DNA of 64,000 bases from Corynebacterium sp. NML130628 (lineage in GTDB: Bacteria; Actinomycetota; Actinomycetes; Mycobacteriales; Mycobacteriaceae), in assembly GCF_001875665.1 (NCBI RefSeq), contig NZ_MLAL01000017.1, positions 1 to 64,000 on the forward strand. The letters are read 5' to 3'. The position numbers and the translations under genes were made by a program. This document shows positions 27,459 through 37,100 of this stretch, in pieces. Position 1 is the first letter of the stretch. Each line of letters starts with the position of its first letter. The notes below the pieces were generated by a model. The model made no database searches. It was not told where the DNA came from and was given only the letters and a program-made list of their open reading frames with translations.

Positions 27459-28988
27459 TTAGTTACCTCCTTGGAGGGTGTCCACATCGGGGATGCCGAT
27501 GGCGTCGTCGCCGAGGACGGCGGTGGTGTAGGAATCGACGTCGAGAAGACTGTCGACGGCCGCGGTGCTGGCCGCCCAGAGCGGGCCGGCACCGATGAAC
27601 ATGCCAAGCGACATGAACATGAGCAGCGCGGACGGTGCGAGCAGCTTCGCGCGAACGTTGAGGGCTTTCGGGTAGTGCTGCATCGGGCGGCCCCAGAAGA
27701 CGCGTTTCCAGACGCGCATCATGGACAGCAGCGCACCGAAGGACGCGACGATGATGGTGGTGATTGCCACCCAGGAGCGCCAGTCGCCGGCCGTGGCGGC
27801 GGCGAGCACGATGGTGACCTTGCCGAAGAGGCCGGAGAACGGCGGGAAGCCGACGATGGAGAACGCGCCGGCGACGAAGACCGCGGAGGTCAGCGGGTCG
27901 CGGCGGGCAAGGCCGGACAGTTTCGAGATGGTGCCGGTGCCGTAGGTTTCTTCGATGGCGCCGACGTTGAGCACGAGGGCCGCGATGGTGATCATGTGGT
28001 GCAGTGTGTACATGAGGCCGGCGGCGAGCGCGTAGCGGGCGTCGTCGGTTGTGAAGGCCAGCATGATGAGGATGAACGGCATGCCGTTGACCATCTGGTA
28101 GGCGAGGACGCGGCGCATGGTGTACTCGGCAAGGCCGGCGAAGCCGCCGATGAGCATAGAGATCACCATGATGACGATGATCAGCGCGTTCCAGCGGGCG
28201 TCCATGTCGAAGATGACTACCCAGATGCGGAAGAGCATGTAGACGGCCACCTTCGTGTGCAGGCCTGAGAATAGGCCCATGACGGCGGCAGACGTGGAGG
28301 GGTAGGTGCGCGGCAGCCAGGTGTGGACCGGGAAGACGCCGGCCTTGGCGGCGATGGCGATGATGACCAGGCCGGTGGCCACGGTGATCGGGCCGTTGCC
28401 AGCCGCCGCGCCACGAAGGGCAGCGATGTTGACCGCGCCGGCCACGCCGTAGATGTAGCCCACGCCCATCACGAGCAGGGTCGACGCCGCCAGGTTCACC
28501 AGCACGAACGTGCGGGCAGACAGGAGGCGATTGCGGGTACCGGTCATGGCGATGAGGCCGTAGGACGGCAGCAGCATCACTTCGATCATGACGAAGAAGT
28601 TGAACAGGTCCGCGGTGAGCAGCGCGCCGGAGACACCGGTGATGAGCACCAGGGTCAGTGGCGTGAAGTAGCGGGCCTGGGTTTCACCGGCGACGCTGGC
28701 GAACCAGTTGGAGGTCAGCGCCACGATCATGGTGGTGATCAGCATGATGGCGGAGAACTGGTCGGCGGCAAAGGAGATGCCGACGCCACCCTGGTACAGG
28801 CCGATGACGTGGGAGATGGTGCCGTGTTCGGCGGTGTAGCCGTACAGCCAGATGGCCAGGCCGAGGTTGATGGCGGGGATGATCAGGCCCAGGGCGTCGT
28901 TGCCGCGTTTCCAGGGACTGAGCGTCGTCACTGCCGCCATGATCAGGGGCAGCGCGACGAAGACTGGGAGGATTGCGTCCGCACTCAT
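27459..28988 (-). CDS. mrpD: Na+/H+ antiporter subunit D
   Basis: 509 residues, about 14 membrane helices, proton-conducting antiporter family shared with complex I subunits. The conserved Glu in ALLTADLFNFFVMIEVMLL and the Lys in AAKAGVFPVHTWLPRTYPSTSA are visible. ATG overlaps the mrpC stop (ATGA). It forms the proton/sodium channel together with MrpA. Confidence 0.94.
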   Translation of the reverse strand: MSADAILPVFVALPLIMAAVTTLSPWKRGNDALGLIIPAINLGLAIWLYGYTAEHGTISHVIGLYQGGVGISFAADQFSAIMLITTMIVALTSNWFASVAGETQARYFTPLTLVLITGVSGALLTADLFNFFVMIEVMLLPSYGLIAMTGTRNRLLSARTFVLVNLAASTLLVMGVGYIYGVAGAVNIAALRGAAAGNGPITVATGLVIIAIAAKAGVFPVHTWLPRTYPSTSAAVMGLFSGLHTKVAVYMLFRIWVVIFDMDARWNALIIVIMVISMLIGGFAGLAEYTMRRVLAYQMVNGMPFILIMLAFTTDDARYALAAGLMYTLHHMITIAALVLNVGAIEETYGTGTISKLSGLARRDPLTSAVFVAGAFSIVGFPPFSGLFGKVTIVLAAATAGDWRSWVAITTIIVASFGALLSMMRVWKRVFWGRPMQHYPKALNVRAKLLAPSALLMFMSLGMFIGAGPLWAASTAAVDSLLDVDSYTTAVLGDDAIGIPDVDTLQGGN

Positions 28989-29413
28989 GCGCGTGGTGCT
29001 CCTTCCGTGTTGTTCATCTTGTTCGGGTTGAGGCGCGCGGTGCGGCCTGCGGTGGACAGCGCGGACGGGCTCAGCCGCATGAGGTCGTAGGTGCCTGCGA
29101 CGCCGGTTGGGTTGTCCATGGTGTCGTCATCCCTGCCGAGTGAGGCCAGCATGAGCAGGATCGTGGTCGTCGCCATGGCGATAACGATGGCGGTGAGCAC
29201 GAACGCCTGCGGCAGCGGGTCGGACAGGTCGGCGAAGGCGGTGCGGGAGGGGAATGCCTCGCCGCGCCAGGCGCCGATGCCGGTGGCCAGCAGCGTCAGG
29301 TTGGAGGCGTGTCCGAAGAGGGACATGCCGAAGATGATGCGGACCATGCCGCGCTGCAGGATCATGTAGACGGACCCTGCAACCAGGACCGCGATGGTAA
29401 GTGCCATGACCAT
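28985..29413 (-). CDS. mrpC: Na+/H+ antiporter subunit C
   Basis: 142 residues, NuoK-like with three membrane helices (MVMALTIAVLVAGSVYMILQRGMVRIIFGMSLFGHASNL begins it). The C-terminal part is longer and polar (about 45 residues) compared with NuoK. AAGGAG about 11 nt before the ATG. Confidence 0.92.
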   Translation of the reverse strand: MVMALTIAVLVAGSVYMILQRGMVRIIFGMSLFGHASNLTLLATGIGAWRGEAFPSRTAFADLSDPLPQAFVLTAIVIAMATTTILLMLASLGRDDDTMDNPTGVAGTYDLMRLSPSALSTAGRTARLNPNKMNNTEGAPRA

Positions 29414-29418
29414 GTGGT

Positions 29419-32328
29419 TTACAGCTCCTTCGTGGTAACTGGGCGCGGGTTTTCCGCGGGGTTGAGTGGGGCTGGGTGTGCGTCGACGGGCTCGGCGGGT
29501 GCCTCCGGCTCTGGGACATCCGGCAGCGGGTTTTCGCCGCCGCGGGTGTAGGTGAGGTCGGAGATTTCGGTGCCGGGGCGCAGGTAGCCGCCCAGCGCGT
29601 TGAGCGCCTGCGTGACCATGCCGAGCACGGCGAGGTAGATGCCGAAGTCGAAGATGAGGGACGTCGTCATGTGCTGCCCGGCGATGGTGCCATGGATGGC
29701 GTACATGAAGCCGCCCTCGAGGAAGCCGAGGAAGCCGGAGCTAATCGCGATGATGATGCCCCAGCCCGTCAGCCTGATCGGGGTGAGTTGCTTGACGACG
29801 TACGCGTCCGCGCCACGGGACAGGTAGTTGATGCCGAACGCGGTGGCCAGCACGAGCGCTGCGACGAAGCCGCCGCCGGGCGCGGTGTGGCCGCGGAAGA
29901 AGATGAGCACGGACAGAATCGACAGGATCGGCACGACGAGCGCGGAGGCTTTGCGCAGTGGCAGCGAGTTGAGCTGCGACTGGCCGAATGGGCGTGGGCG
30001 GGTGCCGGCCTCGAACATGTGGCGTGGCATGGACTGGACGACGGCCGCGATGACCACTGCCGCCATGCCGAGCACGGAGAGCTCGCCGAGGGTATCGAAG
30101 CCACGGAACTCAACGATGATGACCGCGACAATATTGTCCGCGCTGGTCATTGTGCCGCCCTCGGTGAGGTACCAAAGCGCCAGGTCGGAGCGGTCGTGGC
30201 GGCCCAGCAGGGCGTAGACGCCGAGGAAGGCGACCACGCCGGCGAGGGCGGCGACGACGGCCGCGAAGACCTTGCGTGAGGTCGGAGTCTTCGGGAAGGT
30301 GCGGGGCTGGTAGCGCAGCACCACCATGATGACCACGACGGTCAGCGACTCGACGAGGAACTGGGTGAGCGCCACGTCGGGTGCGCCGAGCATGAGCATC
30401 TGCAGCGTCATGCCCACGCCTGTGGTGCCCAGCAGAACTGCCGCGGCGAGGCGGGATCGGGTGCGCGCCAGGCCGATGACGGACAGGGTGATGATGGCGA
30501 ATGGGATGAGGTCCCACCAAACGTCGATGCCTTCGGCGCGCGGCGCGAGTGGCATGCCGTCGACACCCTCGGTGAACACGGCGGTGCTCACGCCGAGGAC
30601 GAGGATGCACAGCACGGTCGGCAGCAGATGGCGCGACGGGTTGAACGTGTCCGCCATGAGCCCCAGCCAGCGCCCGACAGCGCTCAGCCCGCGGACCATG
30701 GCGTTGAGCAGGTCGTTGCCGCTGGTTGGCAGCAGCTGCTTATTCTCGACGGCCGCAAAGAACGGCTTGCGCACGAAGAGGATGAAGCAGATGCCCAGCA
30801 CGAGCACCGTCAGCGAGACGATGAACGGCGCGTTCAGGCCGTGCCACAGCGCCAGGTGCGAGTGGAACTCGGTGTCGCCCGTGATGGTGCGTACACCTGC
30901 GTTGATTGGGCTGTCCACCCAGCCGAGCATGAACGGCAGCAGCAGGGAGGTCAGGCCGGGTAGCGCGGCTGGCAGCCAGAGCGCGACGGGCGCTTCGGTG
31001 ACGTGCGGCATGGGCTTCGTGCCGTCGATAAATGCGCCGAAGACGATCTTTGCCGAGTAGATGAAGGTCAGCAGGGCGGCAAGGCCGGCGACGGCGAGCA
31101 GGAGCGGGCCGAAGCGGGTGGCGTCGAACGCCGTGAGGATGGATTCCTTCGAGATGAAGCCGAACAGTGGCGGGATGGCGGCCATGGAGGCCGCGGCGAC
31201 GCAGGTGGAGGCGAAGGTGAACGGCAGCTGCTTGTACAGCTGGCCGAGGCGGCGAATATCGCGGGAGCCCGCCTGGTGGTCAACGACGCCGATGAGCATG
31301 AACAGGGAGGACTTGAATAGCGCGTGGGCCAGCGTGTGCACCATCGCGGCGGCGAGCGCCGCCGGGGTACCGATACCGATCGCCGCGACGATCCAGCCCA
31401 GGTGGGAAACCGTGGAGTAGGCCGTCAGGTGCTTCAGGTCCGTCTTCGTGATGGCGAAAGCGGCGGACATCAGCGCGGTGAACAGGCCGGTGACGAGCAG
31501 CAGCGTGTTCCACGCGGTGACGTCGTGGAAGATGGTGGAGAAGCGCAGCAGGAGGTAGACGCCCGCCTTGACCACTGCCGCCGCGTGCAGGAACGCGGAG
31601 ACTGGTGTGGCTGCCGCCATGGCTTCGGGCAGCCAGAAGTGGAAGGGGAACTGCGCGGCTTTGGTGAAGGCGGAGAAGCCGATGAGCAGCGCCACCGTGG
31701 TGGTCAGCCCTGGCGATTGCGCCCACACCGGCGAGGCGAGCACCGCGCTGAGCTGCGTCGTTCCCGCCGTGACGGAGACGACCGCGAGGCCAGCCAGCAG
31801 CGTCAGTCCGCCGAAGAAGGTCAGGATGAGCGTGCGGTAGGAGCCGGCTTCGCCGCCGGAGCCGGAGCGCGCGATGAGCAGGAAGGACGCAATTGAGACG
31901 AGTTCCCAGCCGATGAAGAGGAGCACGGTGTCGTCCGCAAGCACGAGCAGCAGTACCGAGAGGGTAAACGCCGTCATGATGGTGTAGAAGCTGGTGTTGC
32001 CCTCGCGCTTTGGCAGGTAGGCGGCCGAATATATAAGGACGATTCCGCCAATGATGAGTGCCAGGAGCGCGAAGAAGATACTCAGGCCGTCCGCGCGTAG
32101 CGAGAACGCGATCTCGGTGCCGGGCCCGAGGATGTCATTGGCCCAGGTGACGGACCATGTTTCTACGTTTCCTTGGGAAACGCTGGGAAATTCGCGGCCC
32201 AGCGTGACCGCTGCGGCGAACAGCAGGAGCGCCAGTGGCCAGCCTGCTTTCCTGTCGAACACTCGCACGAGCAGCGGCGATAGTGGGACCGTCGCGGCCA
32301 CGAATGCGAGCACGAGAGGTAGTGCCAT
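29419..32328 (-). CDS. mrpA: Na+/H+ antiporter subunit A fused to subunit B (MrpAB)
   Basis: 969 residues. The N-terminal about 500 residues form the NuoL-like proton channel (GWELVSIASFLLIARSG; TKAAQFPFHFWLPEAMAAATPVSAFLHAA with channel Lys/His). A connecting region follows with DUF4040/MbhD-type helices. The C-terminal about 200 residues correspond to MrpB (IFFRGHTAPGGGFVAALVLATAFGINYLSRG). No separate mrpB exists in the operon, so A and B are one polypeptide. ATG 32328 has GGAGAGG 8 nt upstream. First gene of the six-gene operon. Confidence 0.94.
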   Translation of the reverse strand: MALPLVLAFVAATVPLSPLLVRVFDRKAGWPLALLLFAAAVTLGREFPSVSQGNVETWSVTWANDILGPGTEIAFSLRADGLSIFFALLALIIGGIVLIYSAAYLPKREGNTSFYTIMTAFTLSVLLLVLADDTVLLFIGWELVSIASFLLIARSGSGGEAGSYRTLILTFFGGLTLLAGLAVVSVTAGTTQLSAVLASPVWAQSPGLTTTVALLIGFSAFTKAAQFPFHFWLPEAMAAATPVSAFLHAAAVVKAGVYLLLRFSTIFHDVTAWNTLLLVTGLFTALMSAAFAITKTDLKHLTAYSTVSHLGWIVAAIGIGTPAALAAAMVHTLAHALFKSSLFMLIGVVDHQAGSRDIRRLGQLYKQLPFTFASTCVAAASMAAIPPLFGFISKESILTAFDATRFGPLLLAVAGLAALLTFIYSAKIVFGAFIDGTKPMPHVTEAPVALWLPAALPGLTSLLLPFMLGWVDSPINAGVRTITGDTEFHSHLALWHGLNAPFIVSLTVLVLGICFILFVRKPFFAAVENKQLLPTSGNDLLNAMVRGLSAVGRWLGLMADTFNPSRHLLPTVLCILVLGVSTAVFTEGVDGMPLAPRAEGIDVWWDLIPFAIITLSVIGLARTRSRLAAAVLLGTTGVGMTLQMLMLGAPDVALTQFLVESLTVVVIMVVLRYQPRTFPKTPTSRKVFAAVVAALAGVVAFLGVYALLGRHDRSDLALWYLTEGGTMTSADNIVAVIIVEFRGFDTLGELSVLGMAAVVIAAVVQSMPRHMFEAGTRPRPFGQSQLNSLPLRKASALVVPILSILSVLIFFRGHTAPGGGFVAALVLATAFGINYLSRGADAYVVKQLTPIRLTGWGIIIAISSGFLGFLEGGFMYAIHGTIAGQHMTTSLIFDFGIYLAVLGMVTQALNALGGYLRPGTEISDLTYTRGGENPLPDVPEPEAPAEPVDAHPAPLNPAENPRPVTTKEL

Positions 32329-32369
32329 GGTGAACCCTCTCCAAGATTGAAAACTGTCAGTTGCTTTAA

Positions 32370-32375
32370 AGGGTA
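32370..32375 (-). promoter_or_regulatory. -10 box of the mrp operon
   Basis: TACCCT on the minus strand about 42 nt before the mrpA start, with no clear -35 at standard spacing. Confidence 0.4.
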
Positions 32376-32452
32376 GCAACAAGCTTGGACAAGGCCACAA
32401 CAACTTTGCGAACGTGCGGTGTGCCCTCCAGCCTTCATGCAGTTGCAGGGGT

Positions 32453-32458
32453 TACATT
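32453..32458 (+). promoter_or_regulatory. -10 box of the heptad-repeat membrane protein gene
   Basis: TACATT ends 7 nt before the ATG at 32466; no Shine-Dalgarno, so leaderless. Confidence 0.5.
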
Positions 32459-32465
32459 GTGCACC

Positions 32466-33875
32466 ATGAAGTGGCGCGTGTTGTGTGTGTTGTTGGTGTG
32501 TATTGTTGCGGCGTTCTTGCCGTTGAGTCCGGTGAGTACCTGGATGTCCTCGCAGGGGGACGCCAGCGCGCCGCAGCTGCCGTCGGACAAGGGGAATCCG
32601 AATGAGGCGCGCCGCGCGGCGGGGGAGGCCAACACGCAGGCGGGCTTCCTCACGCAGGGCACTCAAGAGCTTGTCGACGGCACCTCCCAGCTCACCGGCG
32701 GTGCCGACGAACTCGTCGCCGCGATCTCCCAGGCGCAGGCTGGTGCTCAGGAGTTGTCGGCGGGGATGGTGCAGCTGCAGGCGGCCACGGGGCAGCTCGG
32801 GGGCGGGGCGACGGAGGTCGCGGACGCGATCGGCCAGGTCGTCGAGCAGGCCACGGCGTTCGATGCGGTGCGCGGCCAGGTCACCGCTGCCATCGACCGC
32901 GCCCTCGTATCGACGAAGGCCTCCAAGGACCCGGACGTCATCGCCGCGCGTGAGCAGCTCCAACAGCTGAAGGTGCAGGCAGAGAACGCGCAGCTGCCGC
33001 CGGAGGTTGTAGCGCAGATGAACAAGCTGCGCGACGGCTCCCGCGAGGTGGCCAACCAGCTGGCGGTGCCGGGGTACGCCTACCACGACGGTGTGTATAG
33101 CGCCACGAACGGCGCCCAGCAGCTTGCAACCGGCCTGACCCAACTTAATAACGAGGCGCAGGGCGCGGTCGGAGGTATCGCCCAGCTTGATGAGGGCGTC
33201 GCAAAGATTGACCACATGGCGAACTTGACCGCCGACCAGATCCGCGCGGTACGCGGCGCGCTCCCGGCGCCCGCCGCAGCGCAGGCCGACACGGAGGGAT
33301 CGGAGCAGGAGCCGCAGGAGTCCTCGCTGGCCCCGGTCGCTGCGATGCTGGTTGCAGCGCTCGTGGGGCTTGGTGGCGTCGGTGTCGCCGCGGCGGCGTG
33401 GTTGTCCCGCACGAGGCGGTGGTTGGCGCTAGCGCTGGGCGTCGTGCTGCTGGCGGTTGCCGGTTGGGTGCTTGTACTCATCCTGGGCCAGAACTTAAGC
33501 CCCGCGGCCCTGGGGATCGCTGCTCTCGCGCTGCTGTGCGGTGCGGCTGCATCCGCCGGTGTGACGACGGCGCTCGCGGCGTTGTTCGGGCGCGGATGGG
33601 GGACCCTGGTTGCCGCAATCCTGATAATTTTTCAGATGGGGGTAGTCGGGTGGGTCTGGAAATCCGCCGCGACTGCTCCTGTGGGTGGGGTTCTGGAAGC
33701 GCTTTCGGCGGCGATGCCGATGCACTGGCTGGCCGCGTCGCTCTCGAGTGCGGGCAATAACGGCTCTGCACAGGCACTGTGGATTGGTGTCGGTATGAGC
33801 GCGCTCGTTGCGGTGGTTGGGCTGCTCGGTGGGGTGCCGACGCGAAGCAGTATTGCGGCTCACGTGGAGGAATAA
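32466..33875 (+). CDS. YhgE/Pip-like membrane protein with LxxG heptads
   Basis: 469 residues. An N-terminal hydrophobic helix (LCVLLVCIVAAFLPLSPV) is followed by a long extracytoplasmic region with coiled-coil heptads of the form L-x-x-G (FLTQGTQELVDGTSQLTGGADELV, QELSAGMVQLQAATGQLGGG), then TNGAQQLATGLTQLNNEAQGA. Five or six membrane helices follow from about residue 290. This architecture is that of YhgE/Pip-like proteins, often tied to ABC export or ESX/envelope functions in Actinobacteria. No partner gene is adjacent: mrpA is divergent and a surface protein is downstream. Exact role unknown. Confidence 0.72.
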   Translation: MKWRVLCVLLVCIVAAFLPLSPVSTWMSSQGDASAPQLPSDKGNPNEARRAAGEANTQAGFLTQGTQELVDGTSQLTGGADELVAAISQAQAGAQELSAGMVQLQAATGQLGGGATEVADAIGQVVEQATAFDAVRGQVTAAIDRALVSTKASKDPDVIAAREQLQQLKVQAENAQLPPEVVAQMNKLRDGSREVANQLAVPGYAYHDGVYSATNGAQQLATGLTQLNNEAQGAVGGIAQLDEGVAKIDHMANLTADQIRAVRGALPAPAAAQADTEGSEQEPQESSLAPVAAMLVAALVGLGGVGVAAAAWLSRTRRWLALALGVVLLAVAGWVLVLILGQNLSPAALGIAALALLCGAAASAGVTTALAALFGRGWGTLVAAILIIFQMGVVGWVWKSAATAPVGGVLEALSAAMPMHWLAASLSSAGNNGSAQALWIGVGMSALVAVVGLLGGVPTRSSIAAHVEE

Positions 33876-33919
33876 CCCAAGCGCACAGACACGGTTCCTA
33901 CTTTCGGAGGGGTTTGTGT

Positions 33920-34046
33920 TAATCTAGCAATGCTCATTTCAAGTAATAGGGGCTTGGATTGAGTAGTCTCCTTTCGCCCCATTGTGGGCAAGAAAGGGGT
34001 TAGGGATGGGGAAGGCCCCGTCGGCTTCGGTCGGCGGGGCCTTCAC
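33920..34046 (+). ncRNA. candidate small RNA or structured leader
   Basis: An extended -10 TGTTAATCT lies at 33917-33925. About 110 nt later a 9-bp stem AAGGCCCCG / CGGGGCCTT with inner pairs and a CTTCGG-containing loop ends at 34043. Between them are CTCCTTTCGCCCC and GCCC-ATTGT-GGGC hairpin-forming segments. No ORF fits. The final hairpin lacks a U-tract. It could be a free sRNA or part of the leader of the surface protein gene starting at 34158. Confidence 0.4.
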
Positions 34047-34157
34047 TTATGCAAATTTAAGTGTTTTACCGATGTTGGGGATTGGTTACACTATTCCTGT
34101 ATTTGCAATGTTTGTGCGGAATAACGTAACGCGCAATTATTGATTGGAGCTTTTTTC

Positions 34158-37100
34158 ATGAATCCCAAGACCAGCCGCAGCGGCCGTACTGTCGGCCGTG
34201 CCGGACTCACCCTTACGTCGACGATCGCACTTGCCCTCGGCGGCGCGGCCGTCGTTGCGCCCACGCCGCACGCGGGCGCGCAGGAGACAGGAGGTGAGAA
34301 CCTTGCCTATACCGGCGACATTGTGGCCCTCGGAGATCAGCAACAGTCGGAGGGGCTTGGTGAAAACTCCTGCGCGATAGATCTGGGCAGTACCAACGAA
34401 GGCCAAAACCACGCGGGGTTCAGGTTCGACCTGAAAAACCCCACTGATGAAACCCCGAGTAAGACCGAATTCGGCCTCCAAATGCACTTTGACACCTCAA
34501 AGCAGCGCACGTTTACTTGGGGTTATTTCACCGACTCGGGGCGAGTCCCCGTGGCCCCCGGTAAATCAGCTTTAGGGGTCGTCCCCGTGGGGGAAAAGTT
34601 CAAAGAGGAAAACCCTTTTACGGTCAACGACGAAGCTGCCCCCGGCAAAATTACAGCCAGCAAGCAGCAGCGAAACCTAAATGGCGAGTTCACCTTCAGC
34701 GAGCAGTTTCAACAGAAGGCCGTGGGGGACGAGGGGCTGACGCTGGCGTGGCGCGGCGACTACACCACGGAGGACCCACAGACTAAATTCTTCGGGGGTA
34801 ATTTCGCTATCGGAGCGAAGGTTAACCCGTGGCCGAGTGAGAGCGATAGCTGCCAACGCTTAGAGCTTGACTGGAAAGACGTGGTCAACCAGGTAGTCAA
34901 GCCTGGCGAAAAGATCGTCATCGCCGAGGCTAAAGGGAAATTCACGGAAGCCGACCTTGACCGCATCCGCATCAAGATCGAATCCGGTGACAGTGGCGCG
35001 CTAAAAGACGCAAAGATTACCCGCAACGGCAACAAATTCGAGCTCGAGTGGCCAAAATTTGTTGACGACCGTTTGCTGGACAGTCAGCAGAACCTCAAGT
35101 TCACAGCCGTTGCTATGCCACGAACCGTTGAGCAGCTCAACACGCTGGCAAATACCGGGGAGAATGAATACGGAGAGCAGAATACGGGCAAGGTCACCGA
35201 AAGCTCCATTGCGCTGCCACGCTACAACACGGCAAACGAGCTCAGCTCCCACTCCATCAGCGTCGATGACACCCGCCTGCACAACCCGCAGTACACCAAG
35301 AACCAGGTGGCAATCACATCCGGGGTAGCGAACAACACGCCGACCGATCAACCACAGGAGATCATCTTCGAGGAAGTTGCCGACGAAAATGGCGATAAGC
35401 TCGCGGACCTGAAGAAGAAGTACGACGCCGAGATCACCCTCGACGACCGCCTCGTGTATGACGGCTGGACCGCCAAGTTCGCTGACCCCGAAAAGGGCGA
35501 CTACCGCGTGATCGTCACGGCGCCAGCAGGCTTCGAAAAGCCTGTTCCTGGTACGTTTGCCCAGCCTGTTGTTCACGTGCGCTACACCAACGGTTCCAAG
35601 GATGTCATCCCACTGCTCGTGGTCGTGGACCCGAACCACACGCAACAGACCCAGCTTGATTACCCTGACAAGCCCAAGCAGAAGCCACAAGGCGTCGAGA
35701 TGAAGCACACGCCCAACCTGACGCGGGTTCTGGGCAAGGGGGGCGTCATCAAGCCTGCTAAGTACGAGCTTGTCGAGGGCTCCTACGACAAAGACAACTG
35801 GGACGTCAAGATTAACCCAGACACTGGTGAAATCACCGCTACGGCCAAGGAAAACGTCCCGAACTTCACCTTGATCAAACCCGTAGTGAAGGCAACTTAC
35901 CCGGACGGCACCACCGACGAAGCGTCGGCGCCGTTCCAGGTTGTCTCGAACGTGAAGGTGCCGGAATACGGCGCGACCTCCGGTAGAGCCGAAGATACGG
36001 TCACGCTGAAACCGACACTGCCGGATTTCGGAGTCGGCGGCAACGCCGATGACGAAGCCCCGAACCGTTACACCTTCCCGGATGGTTCCCTGGAGTACAA
36101 GGCCGGCGACTGGACGATCACCATCGACGAAAAAACCGGCGAGCTGACCAGCACCATCCCGAAGAACGCGCTGCCTGGGGCCTACATCACAGTTCCGGTG
36201 AAGACGCACTACGCAAGCGGATCTGTGCCGCAGGAAGTTACCGGCACCATTAACGTGATCGGCAACGGTACAGGTTCCGATATTGCAAACTACCCGCCGC
36301 AGGTGACCAAGGCTGGTGTGCCGGTATCTTCGAACATCAATACCCAGCTGTCGGACCCGAAGCTGGCGAAGTATGAACTGCCGAAGAGCCTGCCGAAGGG
36401 GTGGAAGTTCGACGTCGCCAACGACGGCACCGTGACCGCCACCCCGCCTAAGGACGCGAAGCCTGGGGACGAGGAAACCGTCGATGTCCACGTAACCTAC
36501 CCGGACGGCTCCAAAGCCGACGTGCCCGTCACCGTCACCGTCGTGGGCGCCGACAAGGACATGAACAACCCGAAGTACCCAACCAAGCACGGCAAACCGG
36601 GCGACACTGTAGAAAGCAGTGTCGATGGCAAGGACATCCGCAAAGAGTCGGAGCCAAAGTTCTCGCTTATCACGGACCCGAAGGACCCGAACTACATCGC
36701 GCCGCCGCGCAACCTGACATGGGACCAGGTCACAATCGACCCAGAAACGGGTACGATTACCACCCCAATCAGCAAGAACGCCGTGCCGGGCACCTCCGCG
36801 GACATCCCTGTGCGCGTCACGTACAAGGACGGCTCGACGGATACCACCATCGCCACCGTCGTGGTTGTTGGTGACCAAGCCAACGTCCACGAGCCACGCT
36901 ATGCGCAGCAGGAGACGAAGCCGGGCGTCAAGAAGACATCCGACATCACTGAGGACACGAAGGTCCCCGAGAGGGACCTGGCCGACAAAACGCCGTATAG
37001 CGTGCCCAAGACCGTCGACGGTTGGACCGTCAGCGTCGACGACAAGGGCGTCGTCACCGCAACCCCGCCGAAGACAGCGAAGCCAGGCGATCACATCGAC

